DNA of 64,000 nt from Melanocharis versteri (taxonomy: Eukaryota > Chordata > Aves > Passeriformes > Melanocharitidae): the NCBI GenBank assembly GCA_013397845.1, contig VZTG01009171.1, positions 62,001-126,000 on the forward strand, given 5' to 3'. The first letter of the stretch is position 1. Each line of letters begins with the position of its first letter. The notes under the pieces were generated by a model. That model did not search any database and was not told where the DNA came from. It saw only the letters and a list, made by a program, of their open reading frames with translations. Below, piece after piece: positions 11,801 to 26,246 of the stretch. A program made the translations under genes and the position numbers.

Positions 11801-14800
11801 TAGAGGAAAACAGAACACTTGTAACATACCTTGCGAGCAGAAGGAATCTGGAGAGTTGTGTCTCTGCTAACTTTTGTAGGCATCATCAGGGAGGGCATTT
11901 AAGTCCTTCCAAGTGTTGCAGACTGGCTTGTCACCACACTGTTCTTGTTTGTGCTCTACAGTGGCTTGCCTGGGCTGTACCGTGGTTCAGCTGCAACACC
12001 AGCTCTGGCTTTTTCTGGAGTGTGACTCTCGTCCACCTGTGCTTGTGGATCACTTGTCTCGCTCTCACCTTGGCTGTACCTGATAAGCAAACAGCACAGA
12101 CCGCAAGAAGCAGATTTGTTCAAGTAAAATGCCTGTTGCTGACGGTGCAATGCCCAAGGTCTCTGCTTCATGGGATGCTACTCTGAACCAGCTGCTCTTT
12201 TGGACCAAGTGCCCCTCAGCAGCTCTGGGTGCACTCCTGGTGCAGAACCAGATTTGCAGAACTTATTCACCCTGAGAAACCATGCATATACAGTTCCTTT
12301 GGAAGCGCATTCCTGGTGAAAACTAAACTTAATGTAGACACACACACCTTGTTCCTCACTTGAGGGAGACTGCACAGATGCTCAGGCTCTGTGTATCACT
12401 GGTATAGAAACAAGCAGCAACCTGTCTACAGTCACTGTGCTCAGTGCTCTTATTTCTGCTGAAGGCACAGTCTCCTGGGAGCCCACGCCTCTGGAAGAGA
12501 GCCTTGCCACAGCTCTCAGGACCTTGGAAATTCTTCACTTGCACTGGTCAGTGAGGAATCAGTTCAAAATAAGATGACCATCTGCTGGTGTCCTAAGCTT
12601 GTGATGCCATATTTCACTTTTAGTATAGTTTGGTCTGTAACAGTTTTATACCCAAGGTTAAACAATACCAGTGTGTTATTAAGTGATCTCTCAACTGAAA
12701 AGGAGTACACATTCCTGTATGCAACTTTCATGATAAAATTATGATTGTATTAAGTAGTAATTATCACTCTGTCATTTTACAGGCCCTGTGAGCTGTTGTA
12801 GAAGGGTAGTTGTTTCTCTGAGTCTCTGCAACAACAGCAGAGACAACTGCTTACTTTGCAAATTGGCTTTTACACCTCAGCCTTTTTCCGCTGAAGATGC
12901 ATTTCTTCTCCTCAAAGAAAAACTCATTCTCCATGGTCTTCATTACCATTCAGCTCTACCAATGGACCTAGAGGCTCCTGCACTTGCTTTGAGAGTCTCC
13001 TGACTCTTCACTGTTGACATGCAGGGTGTTTTCTGTCATCTCATTATGGAGAAAGATGGTGTGGGACAGCCTTTCTACCAGCAGTGTAAGGTGTTTGAAA
13101 CCAGGTGCGGAGAGCAGAGAGCCGTGAGCTGTGCCATACCATCCCAGTGAATTGTTCAGCAGGTTCAGCCTTGTCCAAGGCTGCCATTCTCCAAATTTCC
13201 CTGCCCCCTTCTTGCCCAAGCAGACATTTTGCTCACCTGTATTGTTTGTTTCCCTGCCTGGAGCACTGATCTTTTCTCCATGGTGAAAGCTTGCTGCATG
13301 CTCAAAATCTCCCATATCCATAAGGGCACTTTATAAGGACACTCGTATAATACAAAGCATAACCAGTATGTTGCTGTTGACCATAAAGGTCATCCTTGTT
13401 CTACAGAGCTATGAAAGTTTTTGTGAAAGCACTTAGGCTGCTGGAAGGCTGCTCTTTAGCTATGCCCAAACCTCTAGACGTTCTGGGTGTTTCTCCTTAC
13501 TGCTGGCAGCCTTTTCTCTGTGGAGATAAAGCATTCCTCCATCATAAATCTCCTGTTTAGCAATTTGGATTTCTCTATCAACCATCTATTTGGGCTGCCT
13601 TCTTGGCAAAAAGCTTAATATTTGTGAGAGGTGTAGGAGCAGAAACGGCTCCCATCAAAACACTGAAACAAACTTTTTTTTAAGATATATTTTTGATAAA
13701 GATCCAACCAGCCTGTGGGAGGAGGAGACTGGGATGAGTTTGTCAGCTGCCTTAATGGCAGCCCACTTGGCCTCTGCCTGGACACCTGCTGCACCTGTAG
13801 AGCCAGAAAAGTGTCCTGCCATGGGGTCTTCTGGAGCAGGAGACTTGGATTAGAAAACACAACCAAGGAACTGCGCTTTTCTCGGTGTCCATGACCTTCC
13901 TTCAAATGCAGCCCACCAGACAGTCTGTTTTTTCTATTTCTCCTTCTCTTTTTTGCAACATTTTGACAATCAGCTTGCTGCTGGATGACCCACACTGAAT
14001 TGTTTGTGAAGGCCCGGGGATAGGTGAGGCTAAAGTCTCAGATCCTTTCATGGTGAGGAGCTGTTTAAGTCTGAAGACATGCATTGTTGCCAGTATCTGT
14101 GCTTAGCTTACTGGGATCTCAAACGATTTCATAAGAATAGTCAATTTGATGACAGTACCAAAAAAAAAAAACCTTCTTGGAGAAGGGTATTTACTGAGAT
14201 GATATACTAACTACTGCTAAACCTCCTTTGGTGTGGAGAGGGAGAGGATGGCAGTGCCCTGTGTGCAGTCTGAACAATCTCCTGTTTTCATAATAACCTA
14301 GACATGAGAACCTGGAATGAGTTTTTCTGTGGGAAACAGTGGTTGAGTTGAGAGTGTTGGGCTGGGTCTGTTGTGGGAAGGGTTTGATACTACTGTTTTT
14401 TCCTGGTTGCCTGCTCGGAAGGGATTGGGTTGATGCCTTTGCACTGGTGTAAGGATTTGCTCTGTCATTAATCACAGTAGCCACATCATCCTTTGGGGAA
14501 ACATGCCCTTCTTCTGGGAGTTGCTCTTCTCAGCCACATCTGAGACTATGGGATCTGCTTCAGTTCCTGGTGGCAGCAAAATACCTGTCATGGGCACTGC
14601 AGAAAATCTACTGATATTCCTTCTTCCGAGGAGGTCAATATTTGGGATCCATACCATGGCCAGGCTGTCCTGGTAGAGGGCAAGCAGTCTTAGAAGCTTG
14701 GAGTGGCCTTGTGGGAAGAAGGTGGAGTGAGGAGGCCAGGGAACATGCCAGTGGGTAGTAATCAGGTGTTCCATACTGGGTGGCTTGTGTTTTGTGATGT

Positions 14801-17800
14801 CCCTCTCCCACAGCTGCTTGCTTCCATCCCATACCATGTGTCCCCAGCAGGCAGCTGCTGTTGGCACATCCTCCTGCCCACACAAACACAACCCAGGCCA
14901 CGCAGGGCTGCTCCTGCTCTTTGCCTTACCATAACGGGGCTGGGGTGGGCTGTTTGTGACTGAGGCAGGAAGGTGGTGAGGATGTGTTTAAGTCCTTAAA
15001 TGGCCTCAGGGCTACTGAGTCCATACACTTATAGCATATGGAAAACTTAGGATTTCCCAAATCAGACGAAAGCTACCGCAGAGATATGAACTCTGAGATG
15101 CCAAATGGCAAATCTGAGAATCTGCAGCTTCTGTCTTTGTCTCAATTCAAGAAGTACTGGTTCTGAACTGGTGGGTGAAGAAAACTCTGGTGAAATAGTA
15201 TGGAATACCTTTCAGTAATCTTATGGTAGATACCATGGCAGAACAGATGCTTTTGGTGGGGTAAGAAAAGAAAAAGGGCAGATTTGCTGCTGGAGGTTTC
15301 TGAAGTAAAATCTTCTGAAGCTGGTCTGCATCTTACCACAGGATTTGCCTGCATAATCTGAGTTTTGTAATGTTTTCATAACTGTCGATGTGAATTATTC
15401 TGTTTGGAAAAATAAGTTGTTACCTCAAATTGTTTACTTACTTTTTCTTTTTTTTAAATTGAAAAGTTAATAAAAAAAAGAACATAAGATGATTATATTT
15501 TTCTTTCCAGTCTTTGGTGCTTGAGTGCGCTATATAAATCCACCACTGTATTCTATTTAACTTTGTTCTTCAGTAACAAAAAAACCAGAGCAATGAGATT
15601 TAGCAATTGTCCTGTTTGCTTCTATATCTGCACTGGTCGAAGCATTCAAAGATGTTGCTAAAAATAAGTATCCTCTTCCTGCAAGGCAGTGAACTCGGAC
15701 TGCAAAGTGCATCTCTCAGGGAGGTACACGAAGTAACAGGAAATCAGCTCGGTCTTATTTCAGTTTACTGGTGCTTGGCAATGATGTCACCCTTCTAGAA
15801 CAAGGGTTAGGCCCTGAGAGCAGGAATAGCAATTCTGTTCCACAGTCCTGTGTTTCTGAGGAATGACCTCTGGTTAGCTATGAGGCTGAGCCAATGTGCA
15901 GTGAAAATGGGAAGGCGGGGTCATTTGAGCTTTCTTCAGGGATATCTGTTGTAATTTGGAAAAAAAAAAGTATATCTACCCATATAGGCTTTTTTCCTTA
16001 AGTGATAAAGCTGGTAGTAAACAAAAGCAGGTATTAATGTTGTGTTCCTTATGTCAACAGAGTTAATAATTTTTTTTCAGGTCCTTATTCCCTTCATTTC
16101 TTCAGTTAATGAAATCACCTGATAATGTGAGTGACAAATTTTAGGCTTTTAGAATTCTTATTTGTTGCTAAAAAATGGCTAAACCAAGCAAACAACAAAA
16201 AGAAGAAAGAGAAGAAAAACTACTCTATTGTCCCAATAAAGGAAGTTCAGTGTCTCTTTAATCAATCTCCTATTTTCTAGAAAATAATGATAATTTAAAT
16301 TTTACCAGATGAAAAATTATCTTTTGAAGTGCCTGGACTCAAGCAAAAGATACTTGATTCTAATGAAACTTGTGACCCGTGAGCCTGTTTAAGGAGATTA
16401 CTTTAACAGCAATGATATTTTTGTGTTAGCAGAAAGATTATCAATTATATTCCAAATTCCAGTGAGTTTTCTTACTTTTGCTGGTTTTTTGGGGTTTTTG
16501 GTTTTTTTTCCCCCTCCTCTGAGCAGATTGGTTGGGTCTGCTTAATTATGTAATGGTTGCACACGAGACTTCCAACAGAAGTCTAATCTCAGGAATTATT
16601 ACATTTCAGCCCTGATGAATTCCATTTGTTTCCTTATTTCCTTTTTTCCCAAGCAATAGACATTTTTGATACTGTTTGAAGTGTTTGATGTTCATGTGTA
16701 CTTGGCTCTAAGAGGAAGGATTGTCCTCATCACATTGATAATTTTCAGCTACTTTTGCACTGTGCATTTTAACACTGAACATTGTGAAGTGTTTTGCCTT
16801 AATGCAAACATTTAATCAAGATTCAAATGGATCTTTTTAATCCTTAAGTTCTTCATAAATGAATATGTTATGATACTTATGTAATAGAAATTATTGGTAG
16901 TGCTGTGTTACAGAGTTTATTCATGCTACAGAATTTATTCATATAAATATATTAATATTCATTCAAAGGACTTTATTAAAAGAAAGAAATAGTTATTCCC
17001 TTCCTATGAATGAAAAACTGAATGAGAAGAGAGTGAAAAGGGTCACTGGGGCAATGCATCAGCCTACTGTAAAGATCAGAAAGATTGTCCCATTTTCAGA
17101 ATTCAGTGTCAATGTATCCCATATCATCCATGTAGGTGGTATATGTACCCATCACATAGGAGGGATCCAGCATCCACAGGCAAAACCAATTGATTCAGAA
17201 ATTAAGGGTTATCACTGCCCTACACAAAAGACAAAAATCCTGTACATTATGGCAAGTTTGCTGAGCAAAGAGCCAAAACCTCTATGTGTATGACTCCCTC
17301 TTCAGGAGGCCTTGCATCTATATTTCATATTTTGGAAAATTGTGCTGTTCATATGAGATATCTGTGTCTTGTCACATTGAATATGGCCAGGTGTCAATAT
17401 ATGTAAGAGTATTTCCTTCATGCTTAAAAAGAAGTAGACAGTGAAGCTCTGACTTGGTTCTACTAACACCAGGACTCTCAAGAGTTTCTGCACGTCTGAT
17501 GCCAACTCAATTCATCTTGTTTAATAAGCTACATTGGCTCTGAGTGTCAAAAGCAAATGAAGATTTGCCCTTTTAGAAACTGCAAGAATGAAAGAGAAGA
17601 AGTTCCCAGGGTTTTAGCACCCAAATATTCGAGTGCAATAATGAGTATTCAGTGAAAGCCCCTTTCTGCTGATAGGTCTGAGTTGCACATGCTGTTAACT
17701 CAGGGTGCTTTCAGAGTGATTGAGACTGATTCAATATGGGGGATTTGGGATCCAATAACCCCAAAGTGAAGATTGCACCCGGTCTGTTGGAAACTCCCTT

Positions 17801-20800
17801 CAGTCTTTGCAGTCCAATACTTTCAACTACATTCAAAGGTGATGTAAATCACGTGCGCTTCACTGCCAGGTATCATTACTACTTTGAGATAGGTTTGCTT
17901 ATCATTCTGTCCCCAAAATATTATACTACTACTTTCAGATGAGTCCAAGAGGGAATTTTGCATGACTAAATCATATAATTAAGTAGGCAGCACAGCTGAA
18001 GTCTGGCAGGAAGGGTTCCTAACAATGTATTTGTGTTGCTTGAACACTGCAAGCTGGTGGTCTGCTGACTGTGTCTTTTCTAAAGACAACACTCTCTTGA
18101 AATAGGTATGAAAACACTTATCTGTTGGGAGAGAGAAAAAAAAAGTTGGTTTTTTTTCGTCTCAAGGGTAATTAAAACCCCCCAAAACTTTTTAAAATAT
18201 TGTGAGACTTCCAGTGAAGGGGAGATTCTGGTTAAACAACCTCTAAATTGCATTGCTAATTATGGCTGAGGTCTGCAAAGTGTTACATTTTTTTAAAGAT
18301 GTGTATATTAAATCACAAACTGAGTTTTGAGAACTTTTCATCTTCTACTTGCTGTGGAAATGTAGATGATCTAGCAGAGAGGAAGACAAGTAAGGAGCTC
18401 TTGATCTGGCTGAGCCAGTATGCAGACAGCTCCATTAACAGCTCAGGGACAGTGCTGCAAACTCCAAAGAAAACAGCTGAATGACACACATATCCTGTGT
18501 GTACTACCCCGGTTTGCTGCATACAGACCTGACTGTGTCTTTGGGCTGCAATGCGTAACAGTACGGGAGGTGAGGAGAAAATGATGAAGTGGCCTTCCAA
18601 GATGTCTCTGACTTGTATCTGGAGTTGAAAGCACAAAAAATAATGTTCATATCATCAATTTACAATGAACAAGTTCAGTGGCTTTCAATTTAAAAATCCA
18701 GGCATACAGGGACATCTTTGTTCTCCCATAAATGACTTTAAGGCCTGATGTTAAGTCTACTAATGTTATTCAGAACACTTGAATTGACTTTTGTATGCTT
18801 TGGATGTAACACTTTATAAACAGAGTAATTCAGAGGAGATGAATCCCTTTTCTCTCAGGAAAAAAAATACAGAAGTCTCTTATGAACTTTTCACGTATGT
18901 GACCAGGGACTTAAATATTCCTCATGATTTGATTTCCTTCAGGAAGTAGAGAGAAATAGACACTGAACAGACAAAACCATTACAGGAATCATTCCCCTGG
19001 CGTTTAAGCTCAATCATCAACGGATTTGGAAATGTGGTAAAAGTGACCTTTAAAAAACATGAACTACAATCATACTATGTAATTTTTAAGATGTATCTCA
19101 ATGTTATAGCAAAGATGGAAATTACGTCAGAGGCAAAGATGCACATCTGCCATTTAAAGCTTAACATTTTAGGACGGCAAATTATCTATTACCAGTAGAA
19201 AAAGGTTTTTATGTCCATGCTGACTGATATATTCTTGCTGGTTTATTTCATTCTGTCCATACAAAGCAAATGTAATCAGGTGTTTCTCAGCAGAGTTTAT
19301 GGCTGCTTTTCTTCTTTGGGTTAGTATAAAGCAAGTACAGTATGTTAATGAGTTTGGACCTATGCTTTAACAAAGTAAAAGTAAATACTCTAAGCAAATA
19401 TGTGGCATGCCTTATAATAAAAATTAAGAGGTATAAAGCAGCTTCTAAAATTAATCTTTTTCTTTTTGCAACTGACCCTTATTTTTTCAGACCTAGATTT
19501 GTAGCTATCTGTGAGAGAGGGGAAAGAAAAGAAGCAAAGATCAAATGCTCTTTGGAGTATTCTAGACCAGACATTCCCTAAAATTGACATACTTAAACAA
19601 TTTTGATATTTCAGGCTTTTGTGGATTCCTTGTTTCTACTCTCTCCAATCAATATCCTATTTCACAGCAGCAACAAACATATTGCTGAAGCAAAACAGCA
19701 CAACTGCACCAATGAAGGAACAGAACATCTTTTTTTTTCTTTTTTTCTGATCTGCTTTAATTCTTCACAGTAGCTTTCCTGTCTGTTTTGACTACTCCAC
19801 ACACCTGTAGAACAAAATCTATTTTAAAGTTCTTCAAACCATCAAAATGCTCACTTGAGAGGTTGTCCTGTAGGTCTAACTATACCGCTCCTGTAGATCT
19901 AAACTCCTGATTCCTCTTGATGCTCTTGAGACAACACAGGTTCTTGTGATAAGCCAAGCCTTCTCCATAATGTGGGTGATGTTACAGAAGAAATATTTTC
20001 TGCCCTCATCCTCTGTCTTATAGAATAGGAGGTGGAATTCAACTCTTTCTGGCTTTCTGGTCATTTTATTATGTAGAGTCTCCAAGAAACAGAGCTGCTG
20101 CACACGGACAACAGGCCCTGCCGTGTGGCCACCCTTGGACATGTCAGAGCTTTGGAAAGCTCAGGGAGCATGTAGCCTGGAGCATGGTAGGGTGCTCTGA
20201 AAGGACCTCAGGGCTGTGAGTCTGTGCTTCCCTGTCCCTTTGGGCTCTTCCAAGCTGGATTTAACGTAAGGGAGACTCTTTCCTCCTTCCCCTCTGTCAG
20301 CAGTCCGCACAGATGATTATCCACAGACAGTAACATTATTGTTATGACTTGCTATGAATTACAGAAGCCTAGCGTGGCTGCTCTAGCTGAAGAACAGCAT
20401 GGACAGCAGTAGCATATTTGATTGGTATTGTAACATCTGTTACAGCGTGCACGTAGAAAGTTTGGAACGGAAAGTTTCCCACCTAGGAAGGCTGAAGTGG
20501 AAAAACACGTTTCACTATGCTAACAAACAAGTGGCAGAGAGTGAAGGCTAGTGAGTTGTTATATTTGTCTTTGGTTTAAACCAATTTGATCTCAGAAATA
20601 ATTTATAAATGTGCTCATTATGATTATGAAATGATGCTGTAAAATATAAACTGCAGATAGCTAAAATTTACTTCTGGATCTCAGTCTTCCTTTCATGTGA
20701 AAGATGCAGCCCACTCCAAAGGCACAGAGGAATTGACATGTTAAAGCATATAGAGAGATTATAATTAAGTGGATTAGTCAGAAACAGAAGTACTGGGTAT

Positions 20801-23800
20801 ATTTGCAAAATAATAATTAGTCAAGGAGTTGCCTGAGAAAAAATAGGAACTGGCTTTTCACACATGAACATGCAGTCAGTGGAGTAGCATAGCCGACATG
20901 AATTACCACTGTCAGCTGAGCTATGGGATTAACCACGTGTGTGCTCACAGTCAAGGGTAGATGCAAAGTCAACTTTCAAGGTTTTCAGTTCCCATGCTTT
21001 ACTTTACAGTGGCATCGGAGCAGTACAGAGCCATTGTGCCTGGCTGTGCAGAGAAGTGGTGATACGCTAAAATCCCATTGTCACAGTGTTTGTTCAGGTA
21101 GCATGTGTTACGAGTTCCTTAAATCCCACCTAAATTTCTCACTTTTATCTGAAAATTTATATATAAAAATTTTGAACTAGAGGTGTGAACATCCACGCAG
21201 GGACCTCTTTGTATTAGGAAAGCATATTTGAAAACATATTCAATGTTTTTCTTCATTTCTCTTATTTTTAAATGTTAATGTCCAAAAAGTTTCAGTTAGC
21301 TTTAAATTTATTTGGGGACCCCTCTCTCTCCTAGGGTTTTTATGATTCAGAGTGCAATTTTACCACGAGTGTTCTTGAAGCATTTTGAAAGCTTCCTTGT
21401 GAATTATTTCTGGCCTTCTGATATTTTATGAAGCATCATATTTTTCAGCAAAAATATTTTTAGCATGATTTTTATCATATCTGATTTTCCAGAATCATAG
21501 GGAGCCTCTCTTGACACAGATGGAAAAGTGATAAACACCTGAAAGGGAGACTGGAAATAAAATGGACAAGTTACGAGTGATATTTTATGTTGGTTCCCCT
21601 TCTATTAATTTCATTTCTTTTGATCTCAGATACAGTCTGTGCAGAAAACTTGGAGCCTTTTTTATGTTTTCCTTTTTCTTTTTTTTTTTTTGGGAGGGAG
21701 TGTGGACTGAAGAGGGGAGGGAACATCCTTTGGGACTTATCAGGCATTCATTTTCAGCAGCTGAAGGCAGAAATAAAAATCTCTTCTGGCTTGGTTATTT
21801 CATAATTTAGCATTATTATAAGTTTCTTCCAACCTCCTCTAAAATATTAAATACTCTTGCTGTACTCCTGGCAGTGTGATTCTGTGTATGACTATCTTTG
21901 GTTTTTCCTCTACTTACAGCTGCTTTCAAATGTGTTTAATGACAGTAATTTGCTGAAACTGACTCACTGAATTTGTCCAGGAGGAAAAAAATACCATTCT
22001 AGATTCTCTGTTCCCCCAACACACAAATCCAGGGGTGAATCTGATTCCTCTCTCCCCAACTAACCGTGACCTCTAATTCGTACATTAGGTTGTCATTGTG
22101 GGGTTTTTTCCCTGCCTGAAAGGAAGGATTTCTACCTGCTATGTTTGCTTCCTCAACACCTGGAAATAGCTGTGCTGCCTGGGCTTGGGAATGGGGCTTT
22201 GCATGGCCTAGCAGAGTCCTGGGACATCCCCTGGACTGGGTACCAGCTGCTGCCTATCCAATGGGCAACACTGGAAAGATCAGGGGAATTTGTGCTTCAG
22301 TATTCCCAAAAGATGCTTTAGGATTAAAATTTCAGCCCTGTAATTTCTTTCTCATGGCGTTTTTCCTCCCACTGAAGTAAATGAAAGCAGGATCTGTCCT
22401 GACAACAATAATTATTTCCCAATGATGGAAATGGGCACAGTGGGAAAGTACTCTTGCAATAAAGATTGTCATGCATGAAGAAGCCAGTGGGTTTGGTTGC
22501 TGAGGGACTGCTTTAGTCCTTAGACCCCCCCAAGGCTGGGGCTATCTGTCATGCTCTGTCACTGCAGACAGCTGGTGCACAGCAGGCAATGACTGTGTTG
22601 CTGTAGGCTTTTGTGTTGCTTTAAGATTTTTATAATTAAATATGAAGCAGCAGTTAAGTATAATACAAACTCGACAGGATGTTTTCTCAGTAAATCAGCG
22701 CAGTTCCATTGGCTTAATTTACATTAGTCAACCCGCTGATGTGCTGGGATCCTGGCTGGTCCTGCTGATCAACATTGTTTCACTGCTTTTTCTACACCAG
22801 TGTATGTGTAATCTCTTGATTCTTGCTTTGTGCTGAGGCTACAGAACTTAGTCAAGGTTGTGGAGCATCTTGTGTGTTTTCAAAGTAGTGTTCTTCATGG
22901 TGTTTCATGGTGTTATGATAACCCAAATAAAAATAATAAAAGTTCCAGGGTAAATGATAAGTTGGAGAGGCGTGATACAGTGATTGAAGTCTGGTGTTCA
23001 TCAGGCTTCCATGAGTGGGGCTTGGGCTCAGCTGGGGAGCTGAGAGTTTGGGGGTCTCCTGCTGCGATCTCAGCCCTTTAGAAGGGGCTGTAGCCTGATT
23101 TGCTCCATACAGAGGTAAAGATTTAGCAGTGTTTGCCTTCTCTGATCCTACCAGTTTGAGCAGGTTTGGCTGAAATTTGCCCTTGAAGTACCTTTGGCTT
23201 TTTCTCGTTGGCTTCAGAAACTGTTTCGTTTTAGTGAACGTGCATAAATGTATATCCAAAACCCACTTATTAAGAAAATGTTCTCAAATTTGTAAAGTGG
23301 GTGGCTCAGTGATTCCTGCCAATATAATCACAGAAATCAGTGTCACGAATAAAATCATGTCACTGGAACTGAGATTTGCATAAGTCTGATGTTTGACTGT
23401 AGTATTTTCTAAAGAAAGATGTTATACAACCCTTGCAGGTTCTTCTGGCATATACGCATATACAATATTTTAACTAAATGTAGGACAAAATGTGTCCTAA
23501 GAATTTTCAGATTTAGTTTACTTGACTGGTTTTTTATATAGTTTTTGGCAGAGAGGATTGTAGGGAAAAGCATTTGGTGTGTTCTACATTTCTTGGTTAG
23601 TTTTGCTGGTTATGTAACTTTTCGTCTGAAGGTGTAAGACTGTTGCCTATCTTTATCCCAAGCCCATGTTTGATCACCCATGCTAGGGTGCTATTCTTAC
23701 TGTGGCAAAGCACACAGAGGTTTAAGCAATACAGCAAATATCTCTCTCCAGGGCTCCCACTCTCTTCTTAGCAACTCTCACCCCATATTGCATTAGTCAG

Positions 23801-26246
23801 CCATTGCCAGAAGTAGACACTGTTATATTCACTAAGTTGTGCTCAAGAATTTGTGTCACTGGGACAATTTCACATCTGCTATTTTTGCCTAAAATAGAAA
23901 ATAAAACAAACCCCAAACTTGCAGCGGTGTTAAAATAGTAAGATGAAAAGTAGGTCTTTAATGGAAGCTTCCAGGTGCCCCCATGGTTATGCGCACACCT
24001 GGCATCATATTTCTACAATTTTTTAAGTTTAACATATTAGCATCAGTTTAACAAATGCATTCCAATTAGAAGAGCATTTGGTTAGGCAATTTCCCCCCAG
24101 GTTCTGCCCCACTGGAGTTGTTCCAGAGGCTTTCTTGTTATGTCTTCTAAGTTCTAGTGGAAAACAAAATGTCTTTTTCAGGCTTCTTCTTCTTAAGAAT
24201 AAGACTAAACAGAACTTCAAGTATGTGTTAGAAGGCTTAGCTTGTTATTCGAAAATCCAAGAAGAAGAGCAGGAAAAATACAAGGAGCTATATAACCATG
24301 TATTAACACTGCACAAAGCTACAAAATGTGAAAAATGTATAAAAAGCTAAAATCTTTAGGCATTGCTATAAGCATGGTGACAGTAAGAGTTAAGTAAAAG
24401 GGCAGTGTTTGCTCTATTCCCCTGAGTGGGGTCACATAATTGCACAAAGCCTGTCTCCTATGGTTTTAGCTTTGCTCCCAAGACAAGCACATGATGGAGC
24501 CAATGCTGGAGTTGGGGGAAACAGCAAAGATGCTGGAGAATTCTCACGAGTAGCTGTATCCATTGCTGAGGGCAGCATCCAGGCTTTCAGCTGGATGAAT
24601 GCTTTGGTCAGGAGCAGCCACCTGGCACCAGAGCATCTGTCTCCTCCTCTGCCTGGAAATGGCTCCGGAGGCAGAGCTTCCTCTGCCACCAGAGCTGTGC
24701 TCACACCATCTGCTTGGAGTGTAAGAGAGACAAACCTAGTGCAGGGTTATCCTGGCAATGTGTCAGAGTACTGTCTGACACGGAAATGTGTTGATGTCTG
24801 TCATAAGTTCTGAGCATGCTGTGTTTGTGCTGGAGTACCTTGTAAGACACATGTATGTGTCCAATTAGGAAACTGTGAAGCTGGATAAGTTTTGGACTTT
24901 TGAACTTGATTTTAATGGATCAAGGAGTCATCTGTTTGTCTTATTTTCTTCTCTGTCTTCAGCTTTTTAGGAAAATAAGCAAGGATATTGAAACTCTTAA
25001 ATGCATTTAAGGTATTTTTTTTGGATGAGGATTTTCAGCCACTGCACAAAGTGAGTCTGATATTCCTCTGACACCATCCAGAGCATCCATCCTCAGTAAC
25101 AGGGCAACAAAAGTTAAGTAGCTGCTACGTTGAACCTCCACCCCAAATTTTACTGGGGGCAGGACACTTACCACTTTGTTTTCACTGTTTATTGTTTCAT
25201 AACTCTTCATTTTCTCTCTAATAAACCTGAGGTACTTTGATGCTTCCACTTCCTATTGAAATGTGTGGAAGACTGTGCATCTGAATCCCAGCCTGGTTTC
25301 AATTTGGAAGGAAATGTAACAAGGCTATAAAAAGCAGAGGACTGCAGTGTTTGCAATCCACATGAGGCATTTTTCTAGAAGTGAGGCATCATTACTAAAG
25401 CCTGCTCATGTCATTTTGATTTTTCTGAATACATTATGAAAAGGATAACATTGTCATGACACAGTGTCTGGTGGCCTTTATATTACTTTTCTGAGCAATT
25501 ACTTCATGGCTGCTATTCAGGCTCCTAGATTATGTAGTTTCCCATATTATTCTCTGTGTGATCCAGATGATCTGTTCACTGAAAACACTGTACTAACACT
25601 ACAGAAATGTAAAAGATGCATTCTACCTCAGCTCCTAATTAAGTAAGGTGTCTGGTGGGTGTAGGCATGATTGGTTTTGACATGTTAATTTTTATAAGAC
25701 TTCGGTCAGCTACTTTGTGCAGACTTTTTTTTTTTTTTTTCTTGTATGACTTGCTGCCTTTAAATGATAATCATGTCAATTTAGAGCATACATTTATTTT
25801 TCAGTATGGAAAAAAAACCAGACAGCCATGACTATGCTTAGGTCAGGCACACATTAGAAACAAACTTACAGTAGCCTTTTAGAAAAAGAGATGTTGAAGA
25901 AATGTTTGAATCCTTATAAAAAGAAGGATAGATTTTAGATTAAAGCAGCCTTCCCACAAGCTGTAGATGTGTTTTTTTCTTTCAGAAGATGTTCTATGGT
26001 TGTAAAGGTGTATAATTTCAGAGGATGTCACGGTTGTCATGGTGATTGCATTAATATTGCATGGGCATAAAGTGTGCAATAACATCGTGTCAGTTCCTCC
26101 TGCCCTCAGGCTGCCACAAGTTACTCATTTTTTTCCTTCAAAATTGTGTTAATTTTCCCCTATGAACATTCCTTTTACAAATATCAGCTCTTTAATTGTT
26201 CACTTTTAATTCACATAGATAAATTGCCACTCTGTGCACAGCCTGT
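5900..26246. other. 20-kb unique sequence, no gene recognised
   Basis: Both strands carry only short open frames here, the longest about 139 codons (14472-14891, minus), with no recognisable domain. Two frames look slightly protein-like but stay unassigned: 6027-6248 and 24078-24350, both plus strand. Low-complexity spots include a T/G-rich stretch at 16480-16515, a near-duplicate 18-mer at about 16911-16946, and poly-T runs at 21678-21691 and 25725-25740. I saw no further CR1 or LTR ends. The composition is that of ordinary avian intronic or intergenic DNA. Confidence 0.55.
25725..25740 (+). repeat. poly-T homopolymer, 16 bases
   Basis: An uninterrupted run of 16 T lies between CAGAC and CTTG. 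It could be the poly-A tail of a minus-strand retroposed sequence, but the sequence upstream on the plus strand matches no element I recognise, so it is recorded only as a homopolymer. Confidence 0.9.

Noticed and set aside
16480..16515. T/G-rich GGTTTTTTGGGGTTTTTGGTT stretch as an interstitial telomere repeat
   Set aside because: The spacing is irregular and no TTAGGG units are present, so it is only low-complexity sequence.
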